From Protonemura montana (taxonomy: Eukaryota > Arthropoda > Insecta > Plecoptera > Nemouridae): 64,000 bases of DNA. Shown piece by piece: positions 58,653 to 64,000 of the stretch. The number at the start of each line of letters is the position of its first letter. Position 1 is the first letter of the stretch. The notes below the pieces were generated by a model. That model was not told the DNA's origin, did no database searches, and saw only the letters and a list, made by a program, of their open reading frames with translations. Position numbers and translations under genes: made by a program. Where the stretch lies: positions 16,977,021 through 17,041,020 of the forward strand of contig OX387602.1 of the NCBI GenBank assembly GCA_947568835.1, written 5' to 3'.

Positions 58653-59159
58653 CCTAGTGATGGACAAACGGGCCAACAATTAAAAACCCAATGCTTTTAC
58701 GGCTGGCGTGAGTGAATTTACTCCTAGGTATCTGCCGTGAGCCAACTAAAGTGACTTGTTGCCCTCCTGTGCTTGCACGTCAAACAGGATAAAAAGTGGA
58801 ACTCGTGGACGAGCTGTCGATCGAATGTGGTGTTGTGTTGCAATGCTAATTTACCCGGGACTCCAATCAATATAATGCACTAATATCGCGTGACACATTG
58901 CTAACCATAGTCGATAATTTCAACGGCGGGCTGTAAATCTTCGCCGCGAGCTGCGCGCTCGGGGAACGAAGCCAATTATTTTTGAAATTTGTTGAGAGCA
59001 TAGAGGGGAAGGGGACTGTTTTGAAATGAGAGTGCTTCATCTACTTTCTTGGGCTATGCAGTTACATAAAAAAAAGCTTTTTCATTCTGATAAAATAATT
59101 GTGTGAAAAACAAATTTTATAACGACGCTTACAGTGAATCACAATCTATCTACAACAGT

Positions 59160-59600
59160 TTTCTTCTTGACGACCCTGGACCGAACTGTGCGGTTACGGA
59201 GCGAGTGTAACCCACGAAAGAATGACGGCCACACAAAATAGATGGCGCCATGCTATCTATTGCCAAAGCGAGATCCAAAGCCAGGTGTACTGAGCTCTTG
59301 CCACCAGCTCAACGCAATGAACGTTGGCGCAGGTGTCGGCTTCGGCGTCGGCAGCGCCGCGACGCCGGTTCGCGAGCGTCTGGCCAAGTGCATGCGGCCG
59401 ACGAGATCAGTGCTACGTCGTCCGGGCAACGATGCTGAGCGTCGATCTGAAGCGTCGCGACGCTCATCACAGAGAGAGACAGACGAGGCGAGAGGCGTTG
59501 GTGCGACGGAGATAGATGCGCCTCGTAACAGTGAGCGCGAGCACCGGACGGTTTTGTCGTGTGGCGGGGTGGGAATCGTACAGGTTAGGAAAAAATCTTG
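59160..59600. promoter_or_regulatory. CpG-rich region upstream of the NEK gene
   Basis: GC and CpG rise sharply here, about 0.5 kb upstream of the first coding NEK exon. The 131-codon + frame at 59242-59637 has no protein features and its existence fits the GC content. Best guess is the promoter and a 5' untranslated exon of the kinase gene on the minus strand. Confidence 0.35.
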
Positions 59601-62600
59601 TCATCATCTTAACAAGTCGCAAACGCGAGGAAGTTAATGGGTTAGGATAGATTTGTGCACCGATTTCCAGTGCTCGGCTACGACAAACATTTGGAAAATC
59701 TGGATGACATGTGCGACCGATAGCCGCGCTGAGGTAGGAAACATTTTTGGCCTTCTATTTTTTTTTTTTAGTTTATTCTCAACAACAAAAGTAACATGTC
59801 AATAAAACTAATATCGAATTTATTGCCAAAAAAAGTGTTCAAAAATTGTATTGTATACAGATTGAAACTGGCAAAAAATAGGGAACAGCTTGCAATCGAC
59901 GGGAGATGACATTTACTCATTACATTTTTCCGGGGCAAGCTTATTATTTTAGCATCATTCGGGCAAACGGGTAACGAGGATATGGAAATTTCGCATCGTG
60001 CCCGGCGAGGCATGCTTTTCTCTCCCGGCCCGGCCCGGCCTTATACCATCATACACCGTACCTACCTCGAAGCGTCGAATGCTGATTCTCCTTTAGCAGG
60101 CAAAATGAAAGCAAAATAATATCGCTTGCAGCTAGTATCTATATGCTGCATATCCTGTGAGCGAGCAAAACAGCCATGCCTGCAAGCCTTGGCGGATTTT
60201 CCTGATTACCTAATGCCTGCTTTAGGAAAATGGGGAAAATTGAGAGATGCTGAAAAAAATGAAATGAAAATAAAAAACGGTGTCCTTTGCTTGCTGGTTT
60301 TAGCTCCTCATTTTGGATCACTAGAAAAACCATAAATCCTGTAAAATGAAAATGATAATTTTGTTAGGGGAGTTTTTAAAATATTAAGTTCAGTGGGAAC
60401 CGGCTACTCCTGCATGTAAAAGAGGACGATGACCGACTTTGAATTTTTTGTTGAGCTACCTTTGCAACAATTGGACTGCTACTTATGCCATTTTAATTGA
60501 AATTAACATAAAGTTGATAAATCCGATCTCAAATGAAATTGAAAGAGATGAACGAAAAATTATATAAAATAATAAATATCACCAACGAAAAAACCAATAA
60601 AAAAATCTATTGAAATTACACATTATGAAAAGTGTTTTTATCTTTTACTTCATTGGTCTGACAATTGCTCAACACACATTTCCTGTAACACGAGGACATT
60701 GAAATGTGTTTTTTCATCAATAACCTATTTCGCTTTCATGAGAAAAACAAATTCCAATCACTTCCGCGGCACACGCTACTGATATTAATGCGTGTCGAAG
60801 TGCGTACTGCGACCACTCTGCGAGCTGCCCCCCCCCCCCCTTTCCCCCTTACCCTTCATCTCCCGCGAAGGTGTGAACATGCCGGGCCACCGAGGTGACG
60901 GCTCCAGATGAATAAGTAATGTTGACGAGCACCCACTGCTGCCGGGGCTTTCGGCCGGCCACCACCTATGCTACACGATAAAAACATATTTGACGGAAGC
61001 ATGCCCGTTTATCATGAGTGGGGATTTAATGGCATTCAAATCTCTATAGAGAGCCGCTAGCATCAGTTATTTAAGCGGTGTTTATAAACGAAAAGGATGG
61101 GGTGAATTTGTCAACCCGATTTTGTGTGTTTTATACTGCGAATTTTTGACAGTCATTGTGTCAGGAGGATTTCGGTGTTTGACCAACTCAATATTGCACG
61201 ATAGCTTTTGGTGCTGAATGCACTTTGAGGATGAAATAAGGATGGAGGAAGATGCCGTAATGGAGGTACTTTCCTGGACATCGTTTGCTCTACTTCCTAT
61301 AGAGAAGTAATGTTTTGGAAAAATGCACACACACCATTCTAGATTCGCAAAAAAAAAGTATCGGTCAGTAAAAATGTCAGCGTCGGGATGGAGTCTTCGC
61401 TCACACGGGTAAACCAAGGAATGAAAATAGTTTTCCAGCGATATCGTTCGCTGCAGACGCGTTATAAAAAATGAACCCTAGGTATCCGCATATAGAAGCA
61501 AACGAACTGAACAGTATCCGAATTTCAACATTTTCAATCAACTAGGTTCCTTTTCACGCAGATCCACCGAGGATTTCCTAGATTTTCTCGCACCCTCATC
61601 TGAATAAGAATTTCCTCAGAGAGGGCGCGGAGCCCCGTGCACCGATTGTGCGTGAAAGAAATCAAGAAGGTAAAAAGATTGAACCCCGGTTCCTCAGACA
61701 CCCACCCACTCACCGGTCCAAATCTCGCATCGGCGACGACCCGGCAGGGCTTGCCCGCCCACTCTGTCTAATCGATATCACAAGGAGAGACACTCGTGGC
61801 ATGGATGGGTCGCCCCGAAATCCAGCACCGCTGCATTTGCTCCTGTTGCCTCGTCCACGTCCGTGTCCACGCACAAACACCACTCTCTCCCTCCCTCGAT
61901 ACGTCAGTCGAGCGTTCGACAACCAGCACTGATTATCTGTTTATCAAGGGGTCCGGTCGGCAGCATTCGTTATCTGCGTAACAACAGAACCATGCTGCCG
62001 CCGGTACGAGGTGAAAATTGAGAGTGTTACAGGAAAAACAGACATTCATTTTCGCTGTCAAGCATTTGAGGAAGCAGCGCACGTAGCCCATGCCAAACTG
62101 CTAGCTGGAGTAAATCAGTTTAAGTAATTATTTGTTGGCATAGACCCTTAACGGCGTCGACAGATACGACGCATCCGTGTCCAGGTCGAGACAATTCGTT
62201 AGTAAAACTTTCACAATGGCTCTCCCAACGATGTTTCATCGCTGAGCTGAATTCAATTAATAACTTGTTGCAAACCCAATCAGAGGATGTGCGTAAATTT
62301 GTGCGTGTAGCGAGTACGACTAGCGAGTAATTTATGCCAATGACGTTAAGGCGTCGGTGTAACCCAAGAACGGTGGAAAACATTGAGTTGCGTAATTTAA
62401 AAAACGATCAATTTTGTGATGCAAAACAACAAGTTTTTTTTAAATATTGCCCGGCGAAAGTGTGGGTTCGAAGCGCTGGCTGTGAAATGGGATATAAAAT
62501 GGTCGGTTTCAGATCGCAAATCTTATCAAATTGCATTTTATTACCAAGAGCGCGGCGGGTGACGGTTTGCCCGTGGCGTGACTGCCAGCACTTTGCCGAC

Positions 62601-64000
62601 CAACAGCTTACCAGGCCTGGGAGGAACTCCAGGCGTTGGAAATGAAAGACTCTGTGCTGACGAGCGAAATTAGACCGAATATTATCGCGTGATGACCGGC
62701 CATCAATTAGATCGATGCGAATAGGTCAAACGGTTTGTCGACCAACTTATGGATGGAAGTGTCACACTAAATCTCAGTTAGGTCACCGATGAATTGTAGA
62801 TTGTGGAGGATGTCGTCGTTTTCCGAAAGTGCATGATAATGGCTGACATAACCTGCTGATAAATTATTCACGTGGAATCTTTTTGTACGGTCAAAAACGA
62901 CCACATGCAAGCACGCCAGGTATGTGTTTTAACTTTCAAACAAGGGATAAACAATGTTAGTCCCCAATGCATCACTTTCGGTCTGCAGATACATACTTCA
63001 ATTATCAATGCGTTCATTACATGCTTTATAGCAATTTAACCTACGGTGAACCAAGAACATGCATCAAAAAGTCTTAACTTAATGCCTTAGAGAAATTTCC
63101 AAAAGCCATTTATACTTTAGACAAAAATATATTCAGCCACGTCGTCTAATTTATCCCACCCCTGACACCAAAAGTAAGTTACCGTCCCAACAGCTAGTTA
63201 CAGTTAACTAGAGTTGTGCGTGGGGCCAGCTAGGCGGCAAAAAGTCCGCTAGCTTCTGACGGCATCGGCGTCGGCGGCGTCCGTAAGAAGCGTCGTCATG
63301 AGACAAGACGCGAGGGATGGCAAGGGCGTCGCATCGTGACAGTTCCTAGACAAAGCACGCTGCGGTTAGCCGCTGCGCCCGCCGCAGCCGCAGGCGCAGC
63401 CGCAAAACTGACACGGACATATGCACTGCACGAGTTACTACTACCTAAGCTACAACACAACTACTACTGGCGCAGCCGAGAAGTTGGCATAACAAGCATT
63501 TTAACGAGGTAACTGGCGCGGACAAACTTTAGCAGATTAATCATATGTTGTATATAGCTAACCTAGAAACCATAGCAAAATTAAATTAAATCTTACGCTT
63601 TAAAAAGCGTGTGTACATATTAAGCAGCTTTAACGGAAATTTCATTCTCTCAGGAAAAGTGATGCATGATTCAGCTGTTCTATTTTCTTTTGCGGTGCTG
63701 TCAGAAACTAAAGCTATTTGGTGGAGGTGCCTAACAGCTAACTTTATACACGTCTTCTTACAAGCACGAAAACTACCAAACGTTTTCATCAGTAAGTATC
63801 TTTACATGCGGAACGTAAACGATCTAAATAATGACTGCTGCATCTAGGCACGTGAATCGGAGAGATAAGGAAGGCTACACGCTTAGACCCATTCGTCGAT
63901 TCCACACTGCAATAGATCGTACCTGTAATGTTGTTAATTTAAAGGCAACATTACTGAACGCGGCGAGGAATCTCCGCCATTAAATTTAAAATGATGCCGT
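59601..64000. other. Terminal stretch without recognised genes
   Basis: Mostly AT-rich. A short GGCCC tandem run is near 60025-60042, a C10 run near 60831, a Pro-rich CpG patch at 61690-61930, and a stronger CpG-rich patch at 63230-63430 that may be the promoter of a gene beyond the window. GGTGGAGGTGCC core copy 6 is at 63720-63731. No frame shows a domain. Confidence 0.4.
63720..63731 (+). repeat. GGTGGAGGTGCC core copy 6
   Basis: Exact 12-mer, + orientation, no tRNA-like arm next to it. Confidence 0.6.

Noticed and set aside
59242-59637. 131-codon + frame upstream of the NEK gene
   Set aside because: Arg/Ser/Glu-rich mixture expected from CpG-rich promoter DNA, with competing frames of similar length and no domain.

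Overview
The window is nuclear DNA of an invertebrate animal. It holds split genes with GT..AG introns, long AT-rich non-coding stretches, and several classes of retroelement. Both recognisable host genes are animal-specific families with arthropod-like divergence. I lean towards a non-dipteran arthropod, possibly a chelicerate, but this is inference and the sequence does not settle it.

Region 1 (2.85-35.4 kb, + strand): a whirlin (WHRN; the fly relative is dyschronic) gene. I could thread 15 coding exons through consensus splice sites with consistent phase, giving a predicted protein of 917 residues. Its layout is a low-complexity N-terminus, PDZ1, a Gly-Ala-rich linker, PDZ2, the harmonin-like helical domain, a long disordered segment and a C-terminal PDZ3. 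The 11.5-kb intron 11 holds a convincing coding exon on the opposite strand (23.5 kb), probably the last exon of a nested or overlapping gene that I cannot identify.

Region 2 (about 40-48 kb): a dense accessory zone. It contains a family of 5S-rRNA-derived SINEs (one copy with an 11-bp target-site duplication), a cluster of about eight tRNA-like sequences all on the minus strand, a 280-bp MITE-like element with about 89-bp terminal inverted repeats, a duplicated CCAAT/E-box/CRE module, and an array of six consecutive perfect GC-rich hairpins. Each hairpin has a 3-nt loop in a GCGC-NNN-GCGC apex.

Region 3 (48.8-53.5 kb, + strand): a nearly complete two-ORF non-LTR retrotransposon of the CR1/L2-like group. 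ORF1 is intact. It joins a SAP-like domain, a Cys cluster, a TARG1/OARD1-type macrodomain with both catalytic residues at the expected spacing, and an SGNH hydrolase with all its blocks. ORF2 (APE endonuclease plus reverse transcriptase) is broken by one amber codon and has Glu in place of the motif-A catalytic Asp. The 3' end is an (ATT)n tail.

Region 4 (53.5-64 kb): a 207-bp fold-back with a hammerhead-like core motif, a 49-bp perfect hairpin, and on the minus strand a five-exon NEK6/NEK7-type mitotic kinase gene (58.65-56.34 kb, 367 residues) with an unusual C-terminal tail. The last 5 kb upstream of the kinase shows only CpG-rich patches and no recognisable gene.

The two host genes show no functional link. 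The most unusual material is the hairpin array and the macrodomain-bearing LINE ORF1.
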